This document shows, piece after piece, positions 31,921 to 43,710 of a stretch of 64,000 nt of DNA. The DNA is taken from the NCBI RefSeq assembly GCF_014356525.2, contig NC_052518.1, positions 34,857,705 to 34,921,704 of the forward strand, in the 5' to 3' direction. Position numbers and translations under genes: made by a program. The stretch is from Nilaparvata lugens. Its lineage: Eukaryota; Arthropoda; Insecta; Hemiptera; Delphacidae. Positions within the stretch are counted from its first letter, which is position 1; every line of letters begins with the position of its first letter. The notes under the pieces were generated by a model. The model had not been told where the DNA came from. It ran no database searches and saw only the letters and a program-made list of their open reading frames with translations.

Positions 31921-32770
31921 TCAAGGATCCAAAGGTTCAAAGAGCCTCACACATCAACCGAAGCTTATTGTGTTCCCACGTTATGTTAGTTAGGCAAACC
32001 AATACCTGTGTCCTTTACAACAATCAGGAGTTTTTCCCTATACTAACATCCTATTCATCACCTGGTTGCTTGTCGCAATCCAGTGATATGCTTGGCAGTC
32101 TCTTCAGACTGATTAGTCCTCGTGACCTACGTGAGTTCCACTCCTGGCCTTCTTTGAAGGTCCTTCCACTGAGGAAGGGGTGCCAAGTTGCCTCTAGGGC
32201 GCCCGGCCACCCTTGACTCAGCCTCTTGACCCACATTTGTGCCTCGAGTTTCACCAATCTCTGGTCTCTTGAGTTTTTTCTTTTAGCCCCTCCGAAACTT
32301 TGCAGGGTCAAAAGCATCACCTCTCCCAAGAAGTTTTGCCTAAATGGCCGCCCTTCTTTGAGCTGTAGTGAGGTTTGGTCTCTCCACCCACAAACTCGTG
32401 ACCTACGTGAGTTCCACTCCTGGCCTTTTTGTAGGTCCTTCCGCTGAGAGAGGGGATGCCAAACTGCCTGTAGGGCGCCCGGCGTCCGGCCACCCTTGAC
32501 TCAGCCTCTTGACCCACAATTGTGCCTGGAGTTTCACTCATCTCTGGTCTCTGGGGTTTTTCTTTTTGCCCCTCCGAAACTGCCCTAATGGGGCAGATCC
32601 TGTGGGTTTGAAGGCAAGGAAACTTCTGGAGTTGCCTTGGGATCACTTTTAGTCGCCTCCTACGACAAGCAAGGATACTGTGGGTGAATTCTGGTTTTCA
32701 ACACATTCTTGAGTACGATGTTCGACTCAAAGCTCCCCCAACCCACAGGGGGCATTATTCCTTAAGTTGA
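31921..32770. repeat. GC-rich dispersed repeat with internal duplication
   Basis: The block from GTGACCTACGTGAGTTCCAC to TTGCCCCTCCGAAACT occurs twice, at about 32127-32300 and 32399-32582. It is followed by TTTTAGTCGCCTCCTACGAC and a CCCACAGGGGGC end near 32740. The GTCGCCTCCTACGACA phrase is, as I recall, widespread in arthropod retroposons; I cannot name the family. Frames here are read-through of the repeat. Confidence 0.6.
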
Positions 32771-33049
32771 ATGTATCACTATTTTTTTTTTTTAAGAATG
32801 ATATGATCCCTTTAACATATGTTTGCCTCACTGTAAGCACTTGGAATTCTTAAAAAAAAGAAATCTACTAGGATACAATCTGGGTCTGTATAATGCAGCT
32901 GTGATAAGATGTTTCTATAATGTGGATAAATCGTTCATATGGATATCAAAAGCAGCCTCTCATATCTCGATTCAATATTGAGTAAAAAGTGAGTGAGCAT
33001 AAGCATAATTTTTTTTTTCATTATTACCAGTTCAGCTATTTGATTTAGT
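32771..33049. other. AT-rich spacer, nothing recognised
   Basis: Nothing beyond poly-A/T runs. Confidence 0.4.
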
Positions 33050-33500
33050 TTATAAAACTTATAAATTATATATTTAAGCCGTTTGCACATATATTCTATA
33101 TGAGTATCCTATTTTATATGATCATCCATCATTATACCTAAATAGTTAATAAAAAATAAATAAATGAGAGCTAAAAACAAGAGTCATCAGCAAATGAAAT
33201 TACTCTGCAGTTTGGTATTTTCAGTTCCAAAAGGTCGATAACAGAAATCAAAAAAGCAAGGTATTGTGATGGTGAAAGGTATTGTGCCTTATTGTGAATT
33301 GTGCCTTAGGGAAGAACAAATAAAAAAATATTTTTGAAACTGATTTTATCATCAATTGTCAAATATTGAGAGCGATCCGTTAGATAACTCACCATCAGTT
33401 CGTTCGCTATGTCCCTAACTCCACAATTACATAATCTTTGCAAAAGTATTTTGTGTGGAACGGAATCAAACCACAAATCACACGGTAGTAGCAGATTCGT
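33050..33500 (-). pseudogene. LINE RT fragment
   Basis: The minus frame at 33306-33608 contains WFDSVPHKILLQRLCNCGV, matching the FDSVPHxILLxKL block after RT motif A, then VSYLTDRSQYLTIDDK. Further left, in other frames, ISFADDS (near 33195) and a YLGIMMD-like block (near 33140) follow in the right order. So a short decayed RT piece with motifs A to D. Confidence 0.6.
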
Positions 33501-33631
33501 CGCGGGGTAGTTGAGAAATTGTGTTTTAACAAATTCTAAGTTCATTAATTCATGAAAATAAAAGCGGTAGACTGAATGTAAAAGAAAAAAATCATATTTA
33601 TACATCAACAGAACTAAATGGGAATAAATTA

Positions 33632-35520
33632 ATGAACTTAATTCAGTTTGAGAATAATCTCACAAGCTTCATTAACAATGATATAACTCCTGTTTTTAAA
33701 TATTTCTTGCTAAAGCCCACAAACTCTAATGAGGTTGAATCTACAATTAAGGAACTAAAAATTAATTCAAGCTCAGACATTGATAATATTGTAATTCAAT
33801 CCTTAAATATAAATAACCCACATAATTTCTAAACCACTAACTATTATTTTTAATAAATGTGTTGAGCAAGGCTCAGGAAGGCTCATAAATGTTTAGGAAA
33901 GTCTAAACATTTCAAAAAACCTAAAATACAACAGCTTTTCAAACAAGGTGATCCCTCAGACCCAAGTAACTATAGACCAATTATTAGTCTTATCAGTAAT
34001 TTAGCAATTTTTTTGGAAAAAAAATCAAGAAAAGACTTGTGATGTTCTTGAACAAGCATAATATGATAAATAAAAGTCAATATGGCTTTCAAATATGTAA
34101 AAATACATATTAAATATGTTATTATTTATGTTAATGATGCTTTAATTAAATTTACTAATAATACCATCTCCCAGAACCATAATTCTAATCTAAAACCATT
34201 GCTGTTTATTAGATATAAAAAAGTTTTTGATACCATCTCTCATGATTATCTTTTTGATAAACTCCAAATATATGGTCTTAGGGAGTCTTCCTTGACCTTA
34301 TTGAGAGCTATTTGTCTGATAGAACCCAATCCCTATTTGTAAATAATGAAACTAATACCACCGAACTCACTCCTTATGGCCTCCCTCAGGGCACTGTTTC
34401 ATCGCCATTACTTTTCATAATTTATGTAAATGATCTATTGAATTTGAAACTTGAAAACCCAACTATAATATCCTTTGCTTATTATTATTATCATAAGCGT
34501 ATGGCTTTGAATGGTAGGGAGACCCAAGGGTAGTTCCACCTCACCGTATATAGTCCAAAGTTCCCTAATGGGAAACCGGACACTAAGTTTATAGTGAGCA
34601 CAATACTTTAAATTTACACTTTTCACTTCGGAATAAAGTTCATTTTGATGTTAAAAAGTCCAAACATATACAAAACCGAAACAAACCACAAAACCACTCT
34701 AAAGCCAAATTTAGAAAATATTGAATTTAGACAATAAATTTAGAGCCGAAAATTTACACTCACAAAAAGCCCTATATCACAATTTCTTTCAATAAATTAG
34801 GACAGCCAGAGAGAGAATTAAACTTGAAACTCCATTCAAATTGCAACCTTGACCCCAACTCCTGCACTTGTCCTATCATTAGTGAAGTTAAAAATTGTAA
34901 ATATATAGGTATCTATATAGATGAAAACCTAAAATGGGATATCCATGTTAAATTCATTTGCAGAAGGATGAAATACCTCTCTTACAAATTTTATGCAGCT
35001 AGAAAAATTCTGAAATCAACTCATCTTAAAATGCTTTATTTTGCTATAGGCCTAGTACAGTCGATAATGCAATACGGAGTAGCAGTATGAGGGGGGGGGA
35101 GGGTGTTATAATTCCCATTTGGAAGAACTGCTCATAATGCACAAATTAGTAATTAAATATATTTTAAATAAACCCAGATTTTTCCCGTCTGACCTTATAT
35201 TCGAGGAATTCAAGGTTTTGACAGTTAGACAGTTATATGTTGAAAATGTAATTAAATATTTAATAGAAAATAGAACCAATTTTCCATGCACCAACAACTC
35301 ATTAAATAGACATTACCGCTTGAGACCTACTTCAAATAAGTATTTGATATACTGTATAATACTAATATTGAAACAATTAGACGGCAACTTATTTATCCAA
35401 GTACTATAATAATCAATAAAATTCCGGATCATCATCTCAACAATGCTATAATTACAAAGAAAATTAAGCAGGAAATCATTAATTGGATAAAAAGCAATTA
35501 TTTGTTTAATCTTTAAATTA
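33632..35520 (+). pseudogene. LINE RT remnant, interrupted by a SINE tail
   Basis: Plus-strand frames follow each other along an RT: 33632-33832 (linker), 34082-34342 (FDTISHDYLFDKLQIYGL), 34312-34533 (YGLPQGTVSSPLLFIIYVND), 34824-35090 (KNCKYIGIYIDENLKW) and 35119-35409 (VLTVRQLYVENVIKYL). The catalytic FADD box is destroyed: the sequence runs into a 120-bp foreign piece at 34483. It resembles the intact RT at 25443 in its C-terminal layout (VRQLYV), so it is probably the same clade. Confidence 0.75.
34483..34602 (-). mobile_element. SINE-type 3' tail inserted in the LINE RT
   Basis: On the minus strand GGTGGAACTACCCTTGGGTC, CTCCCTACCATTC and AAGCCATACG lead into an AT-rich tail. GGTGGAAC, a GGGAACTCCCC-like block and AAGCCATACG also end the SINE at 44014-44264, so both share one 3' tail type. 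It replaces the RT catalytic box of the LINE. Confidence 0.55.
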
Positions 35521-35718
35521 TTGTAACCGTTATCTGTATTGTTATTTCACATCCTATCTTCTTTTCCCTCAGCCCTGCCTATCTAACTACCTCCTTTCAC
35601 GTCCCTATCACACACCCTTCTCTTTCAGTTATACCTTACCTGCCTATTACATGGAGACCATAGTTGGCTAGGTATTTTCCCCTTCTTTCATCCAGCACAA
35701 TATTGTGTTAATATTGAT
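35521..35718. other. 3' flank of LINE, pyrimidine-rich
   Basis: Probably LINE 3' UTR. No coding sequence. Confidence 0.35.
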
Positions 35719-35925
35719 GTAGGCATGTAGGCAAGCCCTACATGAATACTAAATCATGTGAACAAGTTGCCAAGGTGACAGTTTTAGCAACGAACTGTTT
35801 AAAAGAAAATAACTAGTTGAAGTTTTATGAGATATATTCAAAGAAGATGTTGTATTTTATTTTTATCTTGTTCAATATTGTAGACTTTTAAAGAATAAAG
35901 TGTTAATTACAAAAGCACATTTACA
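35719..35925 (+). repeat. 5' LTR of the gypsy element
   Basis: Inferred from TG...CA ends, an internal AATAAA signal, and the following TTGGTGACGG that resembles a primer site. No 3' copy remains for confirmation. Confidence 0.5.
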
Positions 35926-35999
35926 ACATTGGTGACGGAAGTAGGATTGAATCCTTAAAAATTTGTGCTGAAAGTTTGTTACACTAAAAAAAGTTTTGC

Positions 36000-37200
36000 A
36001 TGAAAACGCGATCAAGAACAAAAATGGAGATGAAAGCATTCAACGAGTTGGTAAATTCGCTCAAAGAAGGTATGCTTGAATCTATATCTAATATGGGACA
36101 AAACTTACAACAGGATATTGTAGAAGGCATCGATTTAGTAAGGAAAGATATGAATACTGTGAACAATAGAATGGAAGCCTTGACTAACAATTCAATTGAA
36201 CAGAGGCAACAAATTGAAAATGAATTGGAAGTTTTAAGGGGAAATATGAATCTTCTAAACAATACAGTTGAGGTCTTGTCTAATAATACAAATGAATAAA
36301 TTGCTAAAATTAACAATACAGTCGAGGTCTTGTCTAATAAGACAAATGAACAAATTTCAACAATCGATGCAAAATTAGGTAGGTTGGTAAATGAGATTAA
36401 TGTTGATGGACATATATTCAATGGCATCAATAATGAGGAAATTTGCATTATAAAAAATGAGAGTAACCTTCCAACATCAGCTACTAACAATACAATAGAG
36501 AAAAAAGTAAAACCACCAAATTACGACGGTCATTCTTCCTGGAACATTTTCAAAATACAATTCGAAGGAGCGGCTACATTTAATAATTGGACCAATAAAG
36601 AGAAAACTGTACATTTGACGTTAGCCTTGACAGGGCAAGCTGCTAATCTATTGAAAACTTTATCAAGTGGAAAATTAGGTTTTGATAAATTAATGTTAGC
36701 ATTATGTTAACGCTATGGGATGGCCACTTACAGAACCTATACAGGTGTCAACTGTAAAATCGTTCTCAAAGAAATGGTGAGAGTTTGCAAGAATTTGGAG
36801 CTGATGTAGAGCAGGTGGCTCAAATCGTTTATGTATCTGCACCAGTCGATATTCAACAACATTTAGCCACGCAAACATTCATAGATGGGATTCGTGATAA
36901 CGAAATAAAGAGGTCACTGTTGATCGGGAACCATCTTAATATGCGGTCTGCACTCACCCAAACTCTGACATTGGATACTGCTAAGAGTATGCTGTACATG
37001 CTGTACTACCAACTCACCAGAGTAGAGTATTAAATACGGATTAGGTGACACAAACTAACAACGATGTAGAGTGTTGGCTGTATGGAGAGAGTAGACATTT
37101 ATACAAATATGGTGTCCTCAACAAAAACGGAAAAATCGATGTTGGAACTGTGGAAAAGTAGGGCATTCGAAGAGATATTGTAAATTTGTACCTATGAAGA
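36000..37200 (+). pseudogene. Gypsy-type Gag with coiled coil, capsid and zinc knuckle
   Basis: The ATG at 36001 opens a heptad-rich coiled coil (NNRMEALTNNS, then two near-copies of NTVEVLSNN) broken by an in-frame TAA at 36297; the frame resumes to 36710. The capsid begins at PPNYDGHSSWNIFKIQFEGA, a typical gypsy Gag opening, and continues in another frame at 36785-37033. A CCHC knuckle CWNCGKVGHSKRYC follows near 37140-37180. Gag would form the particle and bind RNA. At least two stops and one frameshift disable it. Confidence 0.75.
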
Positions 37201-37326
37201 ATAAGTCAGTAGCAAAATCACTGAACAACAATGAACTGAAGGAAAACTAAATTCAGCTGGCATTGGAAGGCGAATGTCAGCTGCTACCAATGAGACCTCA
37301 GAAGCAATTGTTTTGTTAGTGTTACT

Positions 37327-38025
37327 ATGATTAAAAGAAATGGGAACCGCTTACACACGAATGGGACAATTAAAGGGAAAGAGTGTTTGGTAACAATTGA
37401 AACAGGAGCAACATCATCAATCATACGTCCAGATTTAATTGATTGTTCAAAAGTTAAACAGATAGAAAGAAAAATTTTACTTCAAACTGCTTCTGGAGAA
37501 AAAGTCCCTGTACATGGTAAAGCTGACATTGTCTTAAATCTTGGTCGAAAGAGAATAAGAGCTACCTTTTTCGTTTCATCAAAAATGGATCATTTCATTT
37601 TAGGCCTAGATCTTATGAGAGAGTATAAATGTGTAATTGATATCTCCAAGAATTTTATTAAATTTGATAATGAATATTTGCATTTAAATCATCACCAGGA
37701 AAACAAAACAATAGAACAGGAAGTTTGTAACAAAATAAGACGGTTTCCAATAGAAGAGGAACTTATACCACCTTTTTCAGAAGTACTGGTCATGACAAGA
37801 CCTGAACGAATGTTGGAAAATGAGACAAACCTAATTGAGCCTAACCAGAGCATGTATAATAAAGGGTTGTTGACTGGCCACTCAATTATTGGAAAAACTG
37901 AAACAATTCCCGTTCTCATTGCAAATGTTACTGAAGAACCGAAAGTGATAGAGAAAGGTAAGGCAGTGGCAAATTGTAATGATGTTGAAGTACTTGGAGA
38001 AAAGATTGAAGAAAAGTTCCAATGA
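37327..38025 (+). pseudogene. Gypsy-type aspartic protease with altered active site
   Basis: A 232-codon open frame with VTIETGATSSIIRP near residue 30, where the retropepsin motif is normally DTG or DSG. Here the catalytic aspartate position reads glutamate. The flap region and the FILGLDLMREYKCVI block near residue 90 are kept. Downstream (residues 100-230) is the linker to RT. A glutamate is not expected to support normal catalysis, so this is likely decay. Confidence 0.75.
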
Positions 38026-38050
38026 TGTTGAAAAGTGAATTAATCGATTA

Positions 38051-38760
38051 ATGACTAATGGAGAACAATATACGACAGATGAAAATCGACAGTCAGCTCA
38101 ACAAATGTTAAGAAAGAATATAGACATTTTTGCTTTTGAAGATGAAGATATGATTTGTACCAACCTCACATATCACAGAATTAATACTGGAGATGCTCAT
38201 CCAATAAAAGAACGACCTAGAGGAGTACCATTCGCAAAAAGACTAGAAATAGGTGATTTGTTGCAAAAGATGAAGGAACAGAATAGTATTGAATAATCAC
38301 ACAGTCCTTGATCATCTCACCAGTAGTTTTGGTTAAAAAAAAGATGGCAGTATGAGATTCTATGTGGACTACAGAAAATTGAATGAAGTTACAAAGAAAG
38401 ATAGTTACCCAATCCTCGATTTTTTTTTTACAGTTTAGATACACTTTCCGGATCCAAGTGGTTTTCTACACTTGATCTGAAAAGCGGGTATTGGAAGGTG
38501 ACATTACATCCTGATGATAAAGAGAAGACATTTTCATCAGAGGAAGGTTTATGGCAGTTCAATGTCATGCCATTTGGTCTTACTAATGCACCAGCAACAT
38601 TTGAGAGATTAATGGATATGGTGCTTTGTTGTCTGTCTTGGGAAGTACGCTTAGTCTATCTTGATGATATTATTGTAATGAGAAAGACATTTGAAGAACA
38701 TCTGGATAACTTGGAAAAGGTATTTTCTAGACTAAAACAAGCTATTATCTCTTTTCTGTA
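38051..38760 (+). pseudogene. Gypsy-type RT, N-terminal two thirds
   Basis: 38051-38296 carries the pre-RT segment ending near LLQKMKEQNSIE. After a short frame-broken stretch with RFYVDYRKLNEVT (about 38350-38395), the frame 38498-38848 shows PFGLTNAPATFERLMD and VYLDDIIV, the catalytic box. The coding match ends at about 38755, where the Penelope-like 3' tail starts. Confidence 0.8.
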
Positions 38761-39480
38761 TAGGGCTACTTGTAATATAAATATAAATAAAAATAGAAAT
38801 CTCAGTACCCTTCTTGAATTAATTTATCACAACATGTTTCAACATTGATGCCATTTTCAAGTAATATGAAGTAAATAAATAAATACTGCTGGAAAATTCT
38901 TATTTTTGATCATATGTTAGTGTATTCATATGATTTCATGAACTAGGACTGTAAATTTTGAATTGAAATTTGCATGATTCTATCAGAAATGGGGTTATTG
39001 GTGTCTGATTGGATTAGGTTTATTATTTTATCTCTGTTTAATTTTGCCTCTTCATAAATATGAAATTCTTCTTCAACATTCAGTTTTCCACTTTTATTAC
39101 CATAATTTAGTATTTTCATATTGGAATTTATATCTGTAAAATTATGGCCTGAATCTATCAAGTGTTTGGCAAATGCCAACTTTTGTGTATAATTTTTAGA
39201 TTTTAGTGCTTGGATATGTTCTCGAAACCTAATATGGAAATTTCTACCCATCTGTCCGATATAAAATTTGTTGCAATCACTACATTTAAGTTCATAGATT
39301 CCAGATTTTTTAAACTTATCTTACTGTACATTTAAATTTGATTTCTTTTTTACCAGTTCGAATGCATTATTTGTTGTCCTATAACCTAAAATGAATTTAT
39401 TTTTTGTAAAGGTCTTTCTTGTAGCTCTATTAAATATTGTGTTATATGGAGCACAAATATAATCTCAACAAAAACACAAA
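38761..39480 (-). mobile_element. Penelope-like element fragment, 3' end
   Basis: Read leftward: C-terminal coding part with a GIY-YIG endonuclease (39440-38943), then a 3' tail (38942-38761) ending GTAGCCCTA. The tail matches the inverted pair at 22170-22395. It lies head-on against the gypsy RT at 38760, so it either inserted into the gypsy element or marks a rearrangement. Confidence 0.75.
38943..39440 (-). pseudogene. Penelope-like protein C-terminus with GIY-YIG endonuclease
   Basis: The frame reads through a YRTTNNAFELVKKK segment, one stop near 39325, then GIYELKCSDCNKFYIGQMGR (GIY...YIG with a CxxC insert), HIRFREHIQALKS with the catalytic arginine helix, FAKHLIDSGHNF, and EEEFHIYEEAKLN with the conserved glutamate, ending at 38943. 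In Penelope-like elements this domain cuts target DNA and follows the RT, which is missing here. The GIY-YIG core is itself complete from 39300 to 38943. Confidence 0.8.
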
Positions 39481-40865
39481 TACATTCATTAGGATACCAA
39501 GTTTATTATCGTGGATTATAGTAAAACTGTGAATACTGTAGCGACCAATCCATGTATTGTAATCTTTGAAACCCGCAACTTTTAAATGTACAGAGTTTAT
39601 TAGAATTATTGAGACAGCTAAATCTTTTTCTTACAAGAATAATTTGACAGTAGGTTTCATTGAGGATACTATTTGAAATTAAAAATACTCTATCGCTTCA
39701 ACATCTTCGACCCTCATATGAATTAAAATTCATTGTTTTAAATGAGAAGGTGGTTGGTCATGTGATACATGATTTCGATACAGAGTTCCAAGAGAAAATA
39801 AATGGCGCAAACCGCACATTGATATCTCAACCCGTATCAGTTTTTTGATTAGTGGAAGTTGTAAATTATGTTGTGTATTATCCAGCTGGAATCATATGTC
39901 ATGAAGGACTGTTTGTGTGATAGCTGCTAAATAGCCTCAGCTGATTTTATGAATGGATGAATGGAAAACTGTCGTAATTGCATGCAATGAATTCTTGAGC
40001 TGACTTAATGATAAATCAAAACATTTTTTTCTTCTTTTGCACTTTCAAGCAGTATTATTTTTGTATCCTGAAAAAGGACGAAGGAGTGAGTCAATTCGTT
40101 GTCCAAAGAACTTGACCTGTGAAAAGGTTCGAAGGATACGTGTTCAAAATATGAAGCTGATTCATCAATTATTTCTGAAGTTATTGTAGAACATACAAAC
40201 AGTGAAAAAGACGGACAAAAACTTTGGCCTACACTGAGTTGAAATTGAGAACTCGCTAAAGCTCGTTCAATTATAATATAGATGATAATGTGGTTTTTAT
40301 AATAGAATAAAACATGAAATGATATTTTTATTACAAGAATGAATTGATAATAGTTCTTAATAACTATAATTTTTAAAGCTAATGAGTGAAGAATAATAAA
40401 CAGTAGTATATAAAATAACAGTAGATGGCATGGAAACACAAAAATAATAACTCAAATTTCTGTTCCTCTATCTCAATAGAGTTCTGTTCTGTTCCTTTCT
40501 TTCTTCCTTCTTTCTCTCTTCCATTTTTTTCTTTCTATTTTCCTTCTTCCCTTACTTCTACTGGAGTAATCTATGGATTTGGACTGAAAATTCTCATCTG
40601 TATTCACTTTTCTCTTCTTTCTTTTGCATAATCACCTTTTACGAACTTAAATTCGGAAGAAGTTCCAATTTTTTTTCCATTTGGAAGAGTTTTCCCTTTT
40701 TTATTTATTTTTTCTCGTTGTTATTTTTTTTTTTTGTTTTCTTTAACTTTAATTTATGGTTTTATGATGTTTGTTTTAGTTGTAATGGTTTTATGATGTT
40801 TGTTTTAGTTGTAATGGTTTCATGATGTTTGTTTTAGTTGTAACTTAGAATTGTATGGAGGGTTA
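39481..40865. other. Spacer with dispersed repeats
   Basis: 39465-39575 resembles 40965-41065 (ATAAGGATACCAA and GTGAATA..GTAGC blocks), a direct repeat 1.5 kb apart. 40100-40275 (AACTTGACCTGTGAAAAGG to AACTCGCTAAAGCTCGTTCA) is a copy of a family also in both palindrome arms (43335-43495 and its mirror). 40745-40850 holds three copies of TGATGTTTGTTTTAGTTGTA. No gene. Confidence 0.5.
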
Positions 40866-40950
40866 AGTGTAAGAGAGGGCCGGCTGCACCCTAACTTCGC
40901 CCTCCCAGGCTTTCTATAAAGGCAGCGATTCAATTCAATTCAATATTATT
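40866..40950 (+). mobile_element. LINE 3' end with (ATTCA)n tail
   Basis: GTAAGAGAGGGCCGGCTGCA, then CCTAACTTCGCCCTCCC, then TATAAAGGCAGCGATTCAAT with repeated ATTCA. The same 3' end occurs in reverse at 5868-5945 and in both palindrome arms. Confidence 0.6.
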
Positions 40951-42704
40951 TGATTAAAGGTGAAAAAAACATTATCTTAACAAAGACATTCATAAGGATA
41001 CCAACTCCATGATCATGTATTATATATAGTAGATCTGTGAATAATGTAGCTACCATTGAACAATTTAATCGGTTCAATCAATAAAAATACTGCACTAATA
41101 ATATAAAAATAGAGAGTGGGGAAGCCCATAGTGTTTGAGGTAAGAGAGTATTATAGAAAGTGAATTCTAAAAATTTACGCGCCAAGTGTCATCTGATCGT
41201 GAGTAGCGGGAATCACCCTCGAGAAAGAGCGAAAGAGAGAGCTTATGCCTTTTTGATAGAATCAGCATAAAAACGGCAACTGTAAGCCCCCATTGTTCGA
41301 AACTGCAATGATTTCGCGAAAAAAATATATCTCAGCTCCAAATCATGATATCGAGCTGACTTTGCTTGCATCCTATTTTGAGAATGAATGACTACAATAT
41401 TTAATGTCATATAAAATTATATTAATGAATAATTGATTGTCAATCATATATAGTTCAGGAAGTTATTCCCATACAATGCCAGAAGAGAAAGGAATCTTCA
41501 CCTCATAATTTTATATCCTGACTAGTGAAAGTTTACGCTTCCGTATTTCGAGAAAATTGTTTTGCCTTTGATGATACAGAATTGAATTCAAATTGTAGAT
41601 GAGGATTCTTCCTTTCACGTTCATTGAATTGGATTACAAATAATTAGTTCTGAAATTAATTAAGTGTAAGTTGAAAAAAAGCCGAGGATTTCAAAAAATG
41701 TACGGTATCCTCTCTCCAGAGTTCAAACTGAGTGGATGAAGACAAATTTGAGACAACAGGGCTTATAGAGGATGAGATTTTTCACAAATCTATAACAATC
41801 ATTTGTTTTTTATTGCATTAATCTCTAGTTAGTGGTTGATAATTAACTGGAACATAATGAAAAAAAGGAAAATACATTTTTTCATTACGTGTAACTTTTC
41901 CAGGGTGAGATAAATTCTTGGTGAAATTTATTGAAGTTTGAAGAAGAGAAATTTCTACACAGACTGGCTATATTCAAAAATAGTTATCTTCAATATTTTT
42001 GAAATGGGACTCATTGGAGTAAAAGTGTGCATTATCGAACATAACCGCAATTTTCACATACTGGCGCTTTCCAATGCAGAATTCAATCATGCTTAGTGAA
42101 TTTGATAATTTTGAATAGCGATTTTTCTATACAGTCCAGTCAATGAAAGATTATGGAAGGAAAAGTTTAGTTTAGTTTGGAGCACAATATTATTGACCCC
42201 GCAGCTCTTTCAAGAATAGTAAAGGGGTAAACATATAAAAAGTCCTCACTTCTACCCTCTGTGCTAAGGTGGTGGGGGTGGTTCGAAAGTACCATTATTT
42301 TGTTTTTTGCATATGCCAAGAACAATATGCGTCTTCCGAAAATTTGATTGAAATACAAAATTGAAGCTTATAAATTAGCCTACAAGTTTTATTTGTAACA
42401 TTTTTCCATATCTCTCATAGTTTTTTAGATATGAGCTCTCAAAGGTGTCACATTTTTAATGAAACCCTTCCGTCAAAAACTGTGTTCCAAACATTCCCTC
42501 CAAATTTCCCTGTCAATTGATGTATTGTTTTTAAACTGAAGATTTTACACTCAACATTATAACGGCTGCAACAATCGTCGGGAGATGCGTAAAATAATGA
42601 AATAATACATGAAATTGGAGAGAATGTGATGCTCTATGAGCTTATGATTAGCACGAATTTTTTCAATGAATCGTTAAAAAGTTATAAGGCCAAGAGATTT
42701 CTCT
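40951..42704. other. AT-rich spacer, no gene recognised
   Basis: Contains a GAGAAAGAGCGAAAGAGAGA stretch near 41221. Texture suggests old non-coding repeats. The 63-codon minus frame at 42167-42358 has no domain. Confidence 0.35.
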
Positions 42705-43639
42705 CAGCAGCGACTTTATAAACGCTTAACATAGGTTGTTAGGGGACGATAATAATAAGAATATGTGATGAATAATCTATCCTGTTTTAGGCGAGCAATA
42801 TTTCTGTATCACACATATCCAAAAACTTCAACACTAGAATGTGAATATTCTTTGAAACGGTTTGACATAAATTGATGGGCGATTCCCACCATTCATTATC
42901 TCTTGATATTCTATTTTTGAATTGTGTATTAAAACCTTCCCATAAAAAATGTTAGATTCAATGACCAATGAACCAAAATGGAAGATCAAAATTTTGAAGC
43001 TACCTACAGATTTTTTTTTTTAAATTTGAATAGGATTTCCCAGTGGAGTCCACTGTCAAATTATCTTTCGAAAATGAGCATTAAGTTGCTTTCCTATTAA
43101 TATTAAGCTGTAGGCCTATATGAATCCATAGAACTTCATAGATTTCTCCGTATGGGTGAATGATTCAGAATCAAAATTCAAATTCGTAAAACTAATAATA
43201 CAAACATCAGAGCAAACTGCCATCAGAATTTGTATTGTTAATATTACGCATATGTTATTGAAGGATAATAGTAAGGCAGACATGTTACTTTTGTTCCCTG
43301 AAAAAGGTGAATAAAATATTTTGTTGTTCAACGAACTTGACCTGTAAAAAGGTTTGAAGAGTGAGTATTAAAAATTTGAAGCTGATCGATCAACTCTTTC
43401 CAAAGTTATTGTAGTACATTCAAACAAACAAACCCACAGACTGGCAACAACTTTGAACTTGGGTAAAAAGTGAGAACTTGCTAACGCTCGTTCAATAAAT
43501 ATTATTCAGAGAACAACGGGCGGTATGCTCAAGTTGGAAGCACATAACTTGAAGGAGTCAAATTATTTCAGTGTAGGGGATTGTATATTTTACAAGAGAG
43601 TATGTTTCTGAGGGATATAGTCCTATAGTGAGAAAGTGA

Positions 43640-43710
43640 AGAAGAGAGGATTCAATTGAATCGCTGCCTTAGTTTTGTTGCACAGCCCTCTCTCACATTC
43701 AACCTCACGC
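43640..43710 (-). mobile_element. LINE 3' tail in left palindrome arm
   Basis: ATTCAATTGAATCGCTGCC then AGCCCTCTCTCACATTCAAC is the reverse complement of the tail type at 40866. It recurs mirrored at 47435-47500 in the right arm. Confidence 0.6.

Larger units (their letters stand above)
35719..38760 (+). mobile_element. Ty3/gypsy-type LTR retrotransposon, 3' truncated by a Penelope-like fragment
   Basis: 5' LTR (35719-35925, TGTAG...TTACA, with AATAAAG near 35893), short leader with TTGGTGACGG just after the LTR (possible primer site), gag, zinc knuckle, protease, RT up to just past the YLDD box. It stops at 38760 where the Penelope-like tail begins. RNase H, integrase and 3' LTR were not found to the right. 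Many frame breaks. Confidence 0.8.

Noticed and set aside
35984..36490. A 168-codon minus-strand protein
   Set aside because: It is antisense to the coiled-coil gag frame, whose heptads keep the opposite strand open.
43116..43331. A duplicated 71-codon gene (mirror at 47810-48025)
   Set aside because: Identity follows from arm identity of the DNA. There is no recognisable domain, and similar texture is found in non-coding parts of the arms.
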